Positions 53,002-61,326 of a stretch of DNA of 64,000 nt are shown here, piece by piece. The DNA lies in contig SKQO01000080.1 of the NCBI GenBank assembly GCA_007118975.1, positions 1-64,000 of the forward strand, read 5' to 3'. The position numbers and the translations under genes were made by a program. Each line of letters opens with the position of its first letter. Within the stretch, counting starts at the first letter, position 1. This DNA is from Halobacteriales archaeon. Its GTDB lineage: Archaea > Halobacteriota > Halobacteria > Halobacteriales > SKNY01. Under the pieces are notes generated by a model. That model did not search any database. It was not told where the DNA came from and saw only the letters and a program-made list of their open reading frames with translations.

Positions 53002-54345
53002 ATGACCGACGTCGGGATTGATGCGATCGAGATCTGGACCGGCAAACTCCGGTTGGATCTCCCTGGAACGCTCGCCCCCGCAAAGGGTGAAGATCCCGAG
53101 AAATACACCAAAGGTCTCGGACTGTTCGCTTCTTCGCTCCCGGACACCTACGAGGACATCGTCACCATGGGGGCAAACGCCGCCCACCGGCTGATGGAGC
53201 GCGAAGACGTCGTCCCCGCTGATATCGGACGGATCGACGTGGCCACCGAGAGCGCGTTCGATAACTCGAAACCCGTATCGACGTACATTGCGGGCTGTCT
53301 GGAACAAATATACGACGGCGATTTCAGACACGCCAACAAAGGAGAGCGAAAATTCGCGTGCGTCTCGGGCACCCAGGCCATCGACGACGCGTACAACTGG
53401 ATTCGTGCGGGGAGACATCGGGGCCGATCCGCGCTGGTGATTGCGACCGATACCGCACTGTACGAGCGAGGTGACGCCGGAGAGGCGACTCAGGGTGGCG
53501 GCGCGATTGCCATGTTGATCGCGGAGAATCCCAAACTCATGACGCTCAGTCAGGCCCAGGGGTTCGGAAGCATGGACGAGACCGACTTCCTCAAGCCAAA
53601 CCAGCAGTTCCCGAGCGTCGACGGCAAGCGCTCGATACAGGTCTATCTCGCCCGCATGCGTGAGGCAATCGAGGATTTTGAGGGACAGAACGGTGAGATG
53701 CACCCCGAAGACTACGCCCACATTCCCTTCCACACGCCGTTCCCCGGCATGGTTCGGAAGGCAGCCGCGCTCGGTTATCGCCGGCTGATACGCGATACGG
53801 ATGTCGAGGAGGCGCTCGCGAATAAGATCGGTCCACAACCCCGGCCGGAGGCCTTCGCGGACACCGAGGAGTATCGCGAAGCCCTCAGCGAGTACACCGA
53901 AGCCCTCACCTCGACGGATCGATACACGACCTGGTATGAAGAAGTAATCGAACCGACACTATGGATCTCGCGCGAAGTCGGGAACTGGTATACCGGGTCG
54001 GTCCACGTCGCTCGTGCAAGCGCGCTTCTGGACGGGGCCGCGAACGGGAGAGATCTTACCGACGCGAGGTTTCTGGTCGCATCCTACGGGAGTGGCGCTC
54101 AAGCCGAGATTCACGAGGAAGCGGTCCAGCCCGGCTGGAAGCGGGAAATTCAAAAGCTTCCGATCGAGGACCACCTCGAGCGCCGCAGCGACATCGACTT
54201 CGAGGAGTACGAACTCGTCCACGACGCGCACAACCATGACGTTGACACCGGGACCGACTTGCGAACGTTTTCCGTCCCGGAACACGAGTTTGTCTTTGAC
54301 GGCTGGGGGCCGATGAACGAGCGCCAGTACCGGTTTGTCACCTGA
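53002..54345 (+). CDS. hmgB: Hydroxymethylglutaryl-CoA synthase
   Basis: Condenses acetyl-CoA with acetoacetyl-CoA to HMG-CoA, the first committed step towards archaeal isoprenoid lipids. The 447-residue archaeal type has the general acid/base Glu83 in DVATESAFDNSK, the nucleophile Cys120 in ACVSGTQAID, and the His of the PFHTPFPGMVRKA motif (about 246). The family start is MTDVGIDAIEIWTGKLRLDL. HMG-CoA reductase is not in the window. A regulator gene converges at the 3' end. Confidence 0.95.
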   Translation: MTDVGIDAIEIWTGKLRLDLPGTLAPAKGEDPEKYTKGLGLFASSLPDTYEDIVTMGANAAHRLMEREDVVPADIGRIDVATESAFDNSKPVSTYIAGCLEQIYDGDFRHANKGERKFACVSGTQAIDDAYNWIRAGRHRGRSALVIATDTALYERGDAGEATQGGGAIAMLIAENPKLMTLSQAQGFGSMDETDFLKPNQQFPSVDGKRSIQVYLARMREAIEDFEGQNGEMHPEDYAHIPFHTPFPGMVRKAAALGYRRLIRDTDVEEALANKIGPQPRPEAFADTEEYREALSEYTEALTSTDRYTTWYEEVIEPTLWISREVGNWYTGSVHVARASALLDGAANGRDLTDARFLVASYGSGAQAEIHEEAVQPGWKREIQKLPIEDHLERRSDIDFEEYELVHDAHNHDVDTGTDLRTFSVPEHEFVFDGWGPMNERQYRFVT

Positions 54346-54355
54346 GCCTGTTTGG

Positions 54356-55072
54356 TCACTCGTCGGGCAATCGTGCGACACGATCCAGCAACTCCTCGAG
54401 CGGCTGTTCGGTCACGGCGAGGGAGACCCCGTCAATTCTCGCGAGATCCGGCGCGTGGTCCCACAGGTCGTCGGTCGTCAGACCGTGCAGGACGATGGCA
54501 TTGGGCTTCGGACTCGCCACGCGCATCGCCACGAGCGGCGATTCGCCCCGGGTAACACGCGTGAATACCAGTGCTCGCTCCGTACTCTGGCCGTACAGCC
54601 GGTAGAATTCGTCGCTGGAGAGCCGGGTGATTGCGTCGATACTGTCGATGATGGTGTGGCCGTTGATCGCGGTTGCGGTGCCCGCTGTCACCTCGATCGC
54701 CTCGATCGATTCGTAAAACCGATCCAGTGTGAGTGGCGCCGCGTACTCACGGAGATCGTGAACGATCGATTCGTCGAACCCCGCGGAGAGGACGCGTTCG
54801 AACTGGCGGATGCGTTCCCCGCCCGCGGCTTCGTCCAGCGTAAGCATCGCCTCGACTAGCCGTCGCACGACGGAGATTCCGGGATTTTCCCGTCTACCAC
54901 CTTCATAATCGCTGATGACCGATGCGGAGACGTCGAGCTGAGACGCGAGCGATGCCTGAGAAAGACCGAAATCGTTTCGCCACTTTCGGATCGTGGCTCC
55001 CGGCTCTTCGCTACAGACAATCTCGCCCGCGATGCGAGTCGCCAAACGATACCGCGGGCTCTCCTCGCGCAT
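54356..55072 (-). CDS. Helix-turn-helix regulator with C-terminal sensor-like domain
   Basis: A 238-residue regulator. Residues ~27-60 (IRKWRNDFGLSQASLASQLDVSASVISDYEGGRRENPGISVVRRLVEAM) form an XRE/Cro-like helix-turn-helix; the following ~150 residues are an unrecognised alpha/beta domain (IHDLREYAAPLTLDRF..., ALVFTRVTRGESPLVAMRVASPKPNAIVLHG). Haloarchaea commonly encode such regulators convergent to hmgB; target genes unknown. Ends 10 bases from hmgB. Confidence 0.85.
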   Translation of the reverse strand: MREESPRYRLATRIAGEIVCSEEPGATIRKWRNDFGLSQASLASQLDVSASVISDYEGGRRENPGISVVRRLVEAMLTLDEAAGGERIRQFERVLSAGFDESIVHDLREYAAPLTLDRFYESIEAIEVTAGTATAINGHTIIDSIDAITRLSSDEFYRLYGQSTERALVFTRVTRGESPLVAMRVASPKPNAIVLHGLTTDDLWDHAPDLARIDGVSLAVTEQPLEELLDRVARLPDE

Positions 55073-55129
55073 ATGTCATCGACGGAGGAGCGACCGAAAA
55101 AGGATGTCGGCCTTCGAGTCGGGACTTCG

Positions 55130-55888
55130 TCACTGGTACATGCTCATTGTCCTCGCTTCGGGCGGCGATTCATCTTCGGTAACCTGTTGGTACTGCCTGG
55201 CGACCTGCTGCATTTGCCGCCTAATGTCCTCGGCCTGCTCTTCGAGTGGTGTCGTGTCGATGTCGAAGTCCACCATCGGCTCCAGCGCCGTTTCGATAAC
55301 GGCTCGGGCCGCGCCGGGGTCGGGGAGTTGGGGATGAGCCCGTACGATGAGCAGGGTTGCCGGGACGTCGGCCCGATAACATTCTCGAACGATGGCACCG
55401 GTAATGCCGCCGACCACGCCGTGCTCGTCCGGGATTTCGACCCCCACGTCCTCCAGTTCTTCGACGAGTTCGGGTGTCGTGGCGATGCCACGTACCTCGC
55501 CCAATTGGTCCTCCGATTCCGCAGGTGCGCCCGCGAGGAAGATCGCGCGTTCGAACGTCTCTGCGAGTTCGGAGAGCACACATCGGCTGAGCCCTTCAAA
55601 TGCGCGCTGCGGGAGAGCCAGGTCGCTTTGTAGAGTCATAACCCCATGCGATTCGCTTGCGTATACGCGCACGAGATCCTGAATCAACCCGTTTTCGAAA
55701 GTGACGACCGGCGGGAATTCCGCGGCATGAATGCTGCCGTAGTGCTCGAGACCCAGCTGGTCACTGATCTGGTCGACTGCGATTGCGGCGACGAGTCCGA
55801 GCCCGGGGAGTCCCTCGATCAACGTCGGCGACTCGATGTCCACGTCGTTCACCAGCTCCAAGTGCGCGTCGTTGGATAGTTCGCTCAT
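55130..55888 (-). CDS. PAC2 family protein (proteasome assembly chaperone-like)
   Basis: A 252-residue protein with the PAC2 fold: SPTLIEGLPGLGLVAAIAVDQI near residue 25, LGLEHYGSIHAAEFPPVVTFENG, and the later GGITGAIVRECYRADVPATLLIVRAHP. Archaeal PAC2 members resemble assembly chaperones of the 20S proteasome. It ends with a short Gln/Met-rich tail. It lies 57 bases upstream of the HTH gene on the same strand, so co-transcription is possible. Confidence 0.9.
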   Translation of the reverse strand: MSELSNDAHLELVNDVDIESPTLIEGLPGLGLVAAIAVDQISDQLGLEHYGSIHAAEFPPVVTFENGLIQDLVRVYASESHGVMTLQSDLALPQRAFEGLSRCVLSELAETFERAIFLAGAPAESEDQLGEVRGIATTPELVEELEDVGVEIPDEHGVVGGITGAIVRECYRADVPATLLIVRAHPQLPDPGAARAVIETALEPMVDFDIDTTPLEEQAEDIRRQMQQVARQYQQVTEDESPPEARTMSMYQ

Positions 55889-55992
55889 GGGACCCCGTTA
55901 GGCCGGCTGTCAGTTAGTCGTTATCGAACAACCGGTGCTTCACACTCACAAACACAAACGGTCGCTCCCCTCGCACACGAAGAGGCATTACG

Positions 55993-56036
55993 GAGATTCA
56001 AGGAGCAAACCCCGTGCTTCAGGGCGGAGAGGATGT
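55993..56036. mobile_element. Decayed IS200/IS605-type right end
   Basis: The sequence CAAGGAGCAAACCCCGTGCTTCAGGGCGGAGAGGATGTCAAC resembles the ends I know from haloarchaeal IS1341-type elements: a CCCCxxxCTTCAGGGCGGGG hairpin then GAGGATGTC. The stem is imperfect, and no tnpB frame survives upstream. It touches the stop of the thioesterase gene (56036). Probably a relic of an insertion, not an active element. Confidence 0.45.
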
Positions 56037-56473
56037 CAACCTCCGCCGTCCAGGCCGGCCCTTTGGAGCCGCTCGCCCTCCTCACTTGACACCTCGAGAT
56101 CCGGGACTGGCGTCGGCTTCCCGTTATCATCGATCGCCACGAACACGAAGTAGGACTCGGTCGTCAGCTCCGTTTCTCCCGTCAATGGATCCTCGCCGAA
56201 TGCTCGGACACGCAAGCGAACACTTGTCCGCCCCGCAGCGTACACATATGCCTCGACGAGGGCGATATCACCGATCGCGAGCGGTTTTTCGAAATCCACG
56301 GAATCGATGTGGGCGGTCACGCAAGGACGACCCGCAAACCGCATGGCACTCATCGCGGCGACCTCGTCCATCCAACGCAACACGTTCCCGCCATGGGCCG
56401 TTCCCAAGTTGTTCGCGTGGTGGGGCTGGATTCGATTGCGATCGATAATCTGCGTGTCGATGAGATCAACCAT
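56036..56473 (-). CDS. Hotdog-fold acyl-CoA thioesterase
   Basis: A 145-residue YciA/BFIT-type acyl-CoA hydrolase. The family block NNLGTAHGGNVLRWMDEVAAMSAMRFAG (Asn/His-Gly-Gly at the active site), VDFEKPLAIGDIALVEAYVYAAGRTSV and the FVFVAIDDNGKPTPVP end are clear. Physiological acyl chain unknown. The stop lies at the border of an IS-end-like sequence, so the last residues (LQRAGLDGGG) may have been changed by insertion. Confidence 0.9.
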   Translation of the reverse strand: MVDLIDTQIIDRNRIQPHHANNLGTAHGGNVLRWMDEVAAMSAMRFAGRPCVTAHIDSVDFEKPLAIGDIALVEAYVYAAGRTSVRLRVRAFGEDPLTGETELTTESYFVFVAIDDNGKPTPVPDLEVSSEEGERLQRAGLDGGG

Positions 56474-56532
56474 GGGTGCAGGCGTGTCGCCAGTCAGTTA
56501 ATCGTATGCGATCAAGCCGGTGATACGCGCGC

Positions 56533-56844
56533 CTACAAGCGAGATAACAGCATGGTTATCGTACCGTCGTTTGCGGATTTGGTCCGCTCGAACGGGGCGA
56601 TACTCCGCTCGTGACAGCGCGGACACTCCTTGTGTGGTCGATCCATCACGTTTCCACACGTAATACACCGATAGGACTTGGTGTCCGCCGGATACCGGTC
56701 GGCCTGACTGCTGAGGTCGACGTCGAGGTTCTCTCGAACCATGACGCCACCCGCTTGTCCGCATTCGGGACAACGATTCTTTGGCTGCTCGAAGAGGCTC
56801 TTGCAGATCACACAGCGAAACGGCTTGTTCGGCAGGCTGCTCAT
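56533..56844 (-). CDS. Double zinc-ribbon protein
   Basis: A 103-residue cytoplasmic protein with two zinc ribbons: CVICKSLFEQPKNRCPECGQ (Cys-x2-Cys then Cys-x2-Cys) near residue 12 and CITCGNVMDRPHKECPRCHE near residue 68, joined by an acidic linker. ATG at 56844 (MSSLPNKPFRC) replaces the track's 56910. The rubredoxin-like spacing suggests a nucleic acid- or protein-binding role; nothing more can be said. Confidence 0.75.
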   Translation of the reverse strand: MSSLPNKPFRCVICKSLFEQPKNRCPECGQAGGVMVRENLDVDLSSQADRYPADTKSYRCITCGNVMDRPHKECPRCHERSIAPFERTKSANDGTITMLLSRL

Positions 56845-56899
56845 ACCATCACACCGTCCCGAGGCTAGGGGCTCCATCTGGGGCGATCGAATCCCGATA

Positions 56900-57066
56900 A
56901 GGGTCAGCAACCGCTTGCGCGCGCGACCGAGATAGCCCTGTGAGATTTGGAGCCACGGCTGGGCTCAGCCGACTGGTGAGGCCCCTGCCCGCGTTCGGCC
57001 CTCTCCCGGGCGTCCCCGGGACAGAATCTCCCGCGACGACCTGGCCGAAGACCTGATGGTACACGC
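56900..57066 (-). ncRNA. Candidate structured non-coding RNA or long leader
   Basis: Downstream of the BRE/TATA, the minus-strand RNA can form nested stems: TTCGGCC (57049-57043) pairs perfectly with GGCCGAA (57000-56994), enclosing an interrupted 9-pair stem with arms CGTC-G-CGGGA and TCCCG-GG-GACG. GGCTG/CAGCC can form a further hairpin near 56960. No protein frame is convincing. I see none of the signature motifs of SRP RNA, 5S rRNA, RNase P or C/D box RNAs. It may be an independent RNA or a regulatory leader of the zinc-ribbon gene. Ends are guesses. Confidence 0.4.
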
Positions 57067-57083
57067 CTGACTCTAACGTCAGT

Positions 57084-57103
57084 CGCAGGTATAAACCCTT
57101 TGT
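57084..57103 (-). promoter_or_regulatory. Strong BRE/TATA promoter on the minus strand
   Basis: Read on the minus strand the sequence is CAAAGGGTTTATACC: a purine-rich BRE-like stretch directly before TTTATA, near the consensus for archaeal promoters. It should start RNA synthesis at about 57066, some 220 bases before the next minus-strand ATG (56844), unusually far for a haloarchaeon in which leaderless mRNAs are the rule. Confidence 0.6.
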
Positions 57104-57154
57104 CGTCCTCGCGGGAACGTCTCGCGCCCCGATCCTAACACGGGCCCATGAAGC

Positions 57155-57394
57155 CTATGCGTACGTTTTTTCGAGATGTGCCACGATGTCATCGCTCTCG
57201 GCGAGTCCCGTCACTCCGTGTTCTTCATCGACGAGGACCGGCACGCCGCGCTGACCGCTCACCGCTTCAACCTCGTCACGTTGGGATTTCGCCGCGGGCA
57301 CGTCGTGCGTGATATACTCGAGATCGAGATCGCTCAGTTTTTGCTCGACCTTTCGACAAAATGGACACCCTGGCAATCGGTAGAGTTCTAGCAT
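57155..57394 (-). CDS. Glutaredoxin-like protein
   Basis: A 79-residue thioredoxin-fold protein of the glutaredoxin/glutathione S-transferase N-terminal type. The redox motif CPFC is at residues 10-13 (LPGCPFCRKVEQ), the cis-Pro is in RGVPVLV (about 51), and the GLAESDDIVAHLE helix is the family's C-terminal part. Haloarchaea use gamma-glutamylcysteine as thiol, so the partner may be that rather than glutathione (inference). Confidence 0.9.
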   Translation of the reverse strand: MLELYRLPGCPFCRKVEQKLSDLDLEYITHDVPAAKSQRDEVEAVSGQRGVPVLVDEEHGVTGLAESDDIVAHLEKTYA

Positions 57395-57471
57395 CTCCTC
57401 GATCGATGCGAGCGTCAGGGCCCGCTTAACACTAACGGGCGGGTGCGTCGATCTCGCCTGATCCAGGTAGC

Positions 57472-57480
57472 ACCTATATT
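57472..57480 (+). promoter_or_regulatory. TATA box for the membrane protein gene
   Basis: CCTATATTTTCG lies about 27 bases before ATG 57505, spacing typical of a leaderless haloarchaeal mRNA. This decides the start at 57505 rather than the GTG at 57484. Confidence 0.5.
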
Positions 57481-57504
57481 TTCGTGGCTAGCATCGTTTC
57501 GTTC

Positions 57505-57933
57505 ATGGGAGCGGGAATCAATCGCTCGACGAATCCAGTGGATTCTCGTTGGTGGTACTGGATCGCCGCCTATCCGCTGTTCCTGTTGGTGTTCGTCCCG
57601 CTGATCGTGTTTGTCGTTGCGCTGGTGGTGATCCCCGCGGTGATCTTGATCGAGGTCGAGCCGGGCGCGTCCGGACTCATCGTGGTCCCGCTTGTCCTGG
57701 GCGGCGTGCTGTTCCTCGGCCTCGCAGTGGGATTCCTCGTCGTGTTTCTCGTGTTGCCCGTAGCACTGTACGCGGACGCAAAGGAGATACGGGCTGCAAA
57801 CGTCGATTGGGATCCCGACCCGGTCCTATACGGACTGGTAGCAGCGCTCCAGTGGTTGTTCAGTCCGTTTATTGGGTTGGTGATTGCGCCCTATTACCTG
57901 TACCGACGGCACCAGGTCCTGGGTGTCCCATGA
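57505..57933 (+). CDS. Membrane protein of unknown function
   Basis: A 142-residue protein with four hydrophobic segments (WYWIAAYPLFLLVFVPLIVFVVALVVIPAVILI at 20-52, LIVVPLVLGGVLFLGLAVGFLVVFLVLPVALYA, and VLYGLVAALQWLFSPFIGLVIAPYYLYRRHQ at the end). Neither active-site motifs nor a known family are apparent. It ends 4 bases before the next gene, so the two may be co-transcribed. Confidence 0.75.
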   Translation: MGAGINRSTNPVDSRWWYWIAAYPLFLLVFVPLIVFVVALVVIPAVILIEVEPGASGLIVVPLVLGGVLFLGLAVGFLVVFLVLPVALYADAKEIRAANVDWDPDPVLYGLVAALQWLFSPFIGLVIAPYYLYRRHQVLGVP

Positions 57934-57937
57934 GACG

Positions 57938-58414
57938 GTGATCTCTGTGGAAGATGTACCTCGATTTCTCTGTGACGTAATGTTGGGAAAACTTGCCGTT
58001 TATCTCCGTATGTGTGGGTACGATACCGCCTACGCGGGAGACCGTGGTGTGGAAACGAATGATGCCGTACTGGCGATCGCCGACAACGAAGGGCGCACGA
58101 TCGTCACGCGGGATCAGACGCTTGCGAATCGGGCGAATGAATCATTGTTGCTAGAAGGACTCGACCTCGAGGACATGCTTGCCGAGCTGGCAAATACGGG
58201 GATCCACCTTGCGCCAGCGGATCCACCGACACGATGCGGCCGGTGCAACGGTCCGCTTTCGCCGGAATCTCACCCCATCGATCGGCCGGATTACGCACCG
58301 AGCGATCCAAGAACGCCCTGCTGGGTTTGCGATCGTTGTCACCGAGTGTTCTGGAAGGGCAGCCACTGGGACGATGTCGTCACAAGGCTCGCATCAATCG
58401 AAGAAGTCGCATAA
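57938..58414 (+). CDS. Mut7-C RNase domain protein
   Basis: A 158-residue protein with the Mut7-C PIN-like domain: RFLCDVMLGKLAVYLRMCGYDTAYAGD (N-terminal acidic site), RTIVTRDQTLANRAN, then a zinc ribbon (RCGRCNGPL and CWVCDRCHRVFWKGSHWDD). This order is that of archaeal Mut7-C proteins, thought to be ribonucleases. The track start is in another gene; I use GTG at 57938 (VISVEDVPRF), the nearest start after the membrane protein's stop; a second GTG at 57947 is equally possible. Confidence 0.85.
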   Translation: MISVEDVPRFLCDVMLGKLAVYLRMCGYDTAYAGDRGVETNDAVLAIADNEGRTIVTRDQTLANRANESLLLEGLDLEDMLAELANTGIHLAPADPPTRCGRCNGPLSPESHPIDRPDYAPSDPRTPCWVCDRCHRVFWKGSHWDDVVTRLASIEEVA

Positions 58415-58448
58415 GTGCCCTGAGTCGATGTTGGCCGCAACCGGGGTA

Positions 58449-58682
58449 TCAGGGCTCGAATGCGACGCTCGTAACGGTATCGAACACGCCCGCGACCGAG
58501 TGAATCTCGTCGGTTACCGTCACCGCGATATCATCTTTGGAGTCGAGGTTCAGCGTGACGATGAGATCATACTCTCCGGTAACGAGGTGAACCTGTTCGA
58601 CCAGATCGCTTTCAGCGATCGTTTGTGCCGCTTCCCTGACCGCTCCCGGCTCCACCATTACGTGGACGTACGCATCCGTCAT
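58449..58682 (-). CDS. RAM (Lrp/AsnC effector) domain protein
   Basis: A 77-residue free Lrp-type ligand-binding domain (TDAYVHVMVEPGAVREAAQTIA, EQVHLVTGEYDLIVTLNLDSKDD, GVFDTVTSVAFEP), the third in this window and the most divergent. ATG at 58682 is the family start; the track's 32 upstream residues are not. No DNA-binding part and no trkA beside it; role unknown. Confidence 0.85.
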   Translation of the reverse strand: MTDAYVHVMVEPGAVREAAQTIAESDLVEQVHLVTGEYDLIVTLNLDSKDDIAVTVTDEIHSVAGVFDTVTSVAFEP

Positions 58683-58825
58683 AGCACGCGATGATTCGCA
58701 CTCCTCCGGCTTAATACTGGGTGCTGCCCATCCCCGTCGGGCTCCCTTCGCTCCGGTCGGCGCTGGTGGCCCCGACATAGGCGGGATTAGTATCGTTATC
58801 CGGTCAATTCGTCGTCCTCACAGAG

Positions 58826-59208
58826 ATGGTGGGAATCGGGGCAATCACTCGCCTGGTCGAGGCGTTGCTTGTGGCCTACGGGATCGGTGTACCGCCTGGT
58901 TGGCTGGCGAGGGTGCCATCGCAGGGTTGCTTGCCCCAGGGATGATCGCCATCCTCGCTGGTATCCATCTGCTGGCGCCGCGACCATCCGTCACCACTAC
59001 GACACTCAGTTTGTCGTTCCTCGGTGGGGAACTCATGGCCGGATACCTCGGCTTCGGTATCCTGACGGTGCCGATCGGCCAGGATCCGGCCGAAATCAGT
59101 GCCTTCGAACGGTTTGCGGTAACGATCGGTGGGGTGGATGCCCTCGCCATCCTCCCGCTGGTGTTCAAAATCCCACCCATCCAGCGGCGAATCGACGGTG
59201 ATGACTGA
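58826..59208 (+). pseudogene. Small membrane protein, possibly frameshifted
   Basis: Two frames join here. ATG 58826 opens MVGIGAITRLVEALLVAYGIGVPPGWLA, which runs into a stop, while another frame from TTG 58900 encodes LAGEGAIAGLLAPGMIAILAGIHLLAPR..., ending at 59208 (102 codons, two or three hydrophobic spans). The N-terminal frame looks like the missing start of the second protein, so a single-base deletion near 58900 is likely. Alternatively translation begins at the TTG. Function unknown in either case. Confidence 0.5.
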
Positions 59209-59427
59209 TGCCCGGGGCGATCGGGCTTGTTGTACGGCGTATCGCTTACGACCGACGAGCTTCGTGAAGCTGGAGGATCGCTCGTACATTTGGCCGCACT
59301 ACAAAGGGTCACACTCGACGAGTCGTCTTTATGTAAGAACCCGGTGCTGGAGGCGGATACTCCACGCCGAACGTATCAACGTTTGATGTGCGTATATGTG
59401 GCCCAGGAGCGCCTCCCACCTGGTCGC

Positions 59428-61326
59428 CTACATTCGATCGCGCATGGCTGCCTGTTCGAGGAACGACTCTGGCAGTGCCTCGACCTCGCCCACCTGGACC
59501 CGCCACAGGTTGGCATAGAGTCCGTCGTTCCGCAGTAGTTCCCCGTGCTGACCACGCTCGTTGATCTGTCCGTCTTCGAGCACGAAGATGCGATCGGCGT
59601 TTCGGACAGTCGAGAGCCGATGGGCGATCACGAACGTCGTTCGATTCTCGATGAGGTTTTCGAGGCTTCGCTTGATGAGAACCTCCGTCTCGTTGTCGAC
59701 GTGGCTCGTCGCCTCGTCGAGGATGAGGATCTCCGGGTCCTCAAGAATCGTTCTGGCGATCGCAATCCGCTGGCGCTGTCCGCCGGAGAGTTTGTCCCCG
59801 CGCTGGCCGACCTCGGTATCGTAGCCGTCTTCGAGGTCCGTGATGAATCCGTGTGCGTTTGCGAGTTCGGCCACCCGACGGATGTCGCCCTCCGGGACGT
59901 CTTTCCCGTACGCGATGTTCTCGCGGATCGTCCCCGGAAACAGGAACGGTTCCTGGCTGACGTAGCCGATCGATTTCCGCAGACTCCGGATGTTGATATC
60001 GCGGACGTCGTACCCGTCGACCCGCACTGCACCCGAATCCACGTCGTGGAATCGCAACAGCAATTTCATCAGGGTCGATTTTCCCGACCCCGTGGGTCCG
60101 ACGAGACCGATCATCTCGCCCGGTTCGACCTCGAATGACAACCCATCAAGTGCCTTTTCTTTCTCGTTATATGAGAAGTGAACGTCATCATATTCGACGC
60201 GCCCGCTCACGTCTTCTAGCTCGTGTGCCCCCTCCTCTTCCGGTATCTTCCCGGGGTAGTCCATAAGCACCCAGACGCGTTCGGCGGATGCCTTGACCTT
60301 CTGGTAGTTGTTGAGGAGTTGGCCCGCTTGCGCCATGGGTGCCTGGATCTGCCGGGTGTAATCAAGGAACATGACGATGATTCCGACCGTGATGTCTCCC
60401 GTGAAGAACAGCGGTGCCCCGAACATCAACCAGTACCCGCCGGTGAACAGTACCAGCGCGAATCCGGCGCCACTGATGAACGTCAGCGACGGCCCGAACC
60501 GAACGCCCCAACGGCGGGCATCCCACCGTGCTTCCTTGTGTTCGAGGGAGGATTCGCTGACGCGGTCGGCCTCGAATTGTTCGGTCGTAAACGCCTTCAC
60601 TACTGCAATGCCGCTGATGTTGTTTTCGAGTCGCGCGGCCAGCTTTCCGAACGTGCCCCTGGCGGCTCGATATTTCGGGCGCACGATTCTGACGAACATA
60701 TAACTCACCAGGAGAATGAACGGCGCTGGTAACAGTGCGACTAGGGCGAGCTGCCAGTTGATCGCGAGCATGACAACCGTAATCCCGGCGACCTGCACGA
60801 TGATGTTGAGAATTCGCCCGACCCAGCCGTTCAGAAATCCTTCGAGTCGGTTGACGTCGCTGGCGATGATCGCCATGATCTCCCCGGTCTGTTTGTCCGA
60901 GAAAAACCCCATTCCCTGGTACTGGACTTGATCGTAAACGTCGGTCCGAAGTGCGTGTTGGGTCTCCTCGGCAAAGTACGCCCAACCCCAACTGCCGGCC
61001 CACGTCGAGAGCGAGTTCAATACGTAAATCCCGATCAGCAGTAAAAAGATGAGCGTCAGCTGTTCGGATGGGGTAGCTGGAATCCACGCGTCGGGCACTC
61101 CCGGAAGCCCGAAGGGTGTTTCCTGGGTGAACAGCGAGTCGATTGCCAAAGCCAGAATGTATGCTGGCACCAGCCCCATGAGGGGGGAGACCATATTCGA
61201 CACCAGCGCAATACCGGCAGGCAACGGATATCTGATCCCGTACTCCTTGAACAACCGGAGCATCGGGAATCGTACTTCGGAGCGTTCCTCGATGAAGAGC
61301 TCCTCTCGATCGACCCGACCAGACAT
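59428..61326 (-). CDS. ABC exporter, fused permease and ATPase
   Basis: A 632-residue half-transporter that would work as a homodimer exporting lipid, drug or peptide. Residues ~25-345 form the six-span membrane domain (first spans GIALVSNMVSPLMGLVPAYILALAID and LTLIFLLLIGIYVLNSLSTW) and the rest is the ATPase: Walker A LVGPTGSGKSTL, signature LSGGQRQRIAIA, Walker B ILILDEATS, H-loop IAHRLSTV. The substrate cannot be read. The ORF is preceded by an AT-rich TATA-like TATTTATAC near 61470 on the minus strand, over 100 bases away. Confidence 0.93.
   Translation of the reverse strand: MSGRVDREELFIEERSEVRFPMLRLFKEYGIRYPLPAGIALVSNMVSPLMGLVPAYILALAIDSLFTQETPFGLPGVPDAWIPATPSEQLTLIFLLLIGIYVLNSLSTWAGSWGWAYFAEETQHALRTDVYDQVQYQGMGFFSDKQTGEIMAIIASDVNRLEGFLNGWVGRILNIIVQVAGITVVMLAINWQLALVALLPAPFILLVSYMFVRIVRPKYRAARGTFGKLAARLENNISGIAVVKAFTTEQFEADRVSESSLEHKEARWDARRWGVRFGPSLTFISGAGFALVLFTGGYWLMFGAPLFFTGDITVGIIVMFLDYTRQIQAPMAQAGQLLNNYQKVKASAERVWVLMDYPGKIPEEEGAHELEDVSGRVEYDDVHFSYNEKEKALDGLSFEVEPGEMIGLVGPTGSGKSTLMKLLLRFHDVDSGAVRVDGYDVRDINIRSLRKSIGYVSQEPFLFPGTIRENIAYGKDVPEGDIRRVAELANAHGFITDLEDGYDTEVGQRGDKLSGGQRQRIAIARTILEDPEILILDEATSHVDNETEVLIKRSLENLIENRTTFVIAHRLSTVRNADRIFVLEDGQINERGQHGELLRNDGLYANLWRVQVGEVEALPESFLEQAAMRDRM

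Larger units (their letters stand above)
56845..57154. other. Intergenic region with candidate structured RNA
   Basis: 310 bases between glutaredoxin and the zinc-ribbon gene, both on the minus strand. It holds a strong minus-strand promoter and a candidate RNA (annotated separately), with no plausible protein frame; the 71-codon minus frame at 56849-57064 is Gly/Pro/Arg-rich and I do not accept it. Confidence 0.5.

Noticed and set aside
52519-53838. 439-codon minus-strand frame across DUF2150 and hmgB
   Set aside because: Antisense shadow of two well-supported genes.
56900-57066. Idea that the structured region is the SRP (7S) RNA
   Set aside because: The GGAA-type tetraloop and AGCAG asymmetric-loop motifs of SRP helix 8 are missing.
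57067-57082. CTGAC...GTCAG hairpin beside the TATA box as a terminator of the glutaredoxin gene
   Set aside because: Five pairs only and no following T-tract on the minus strand; could be an operator or chance.
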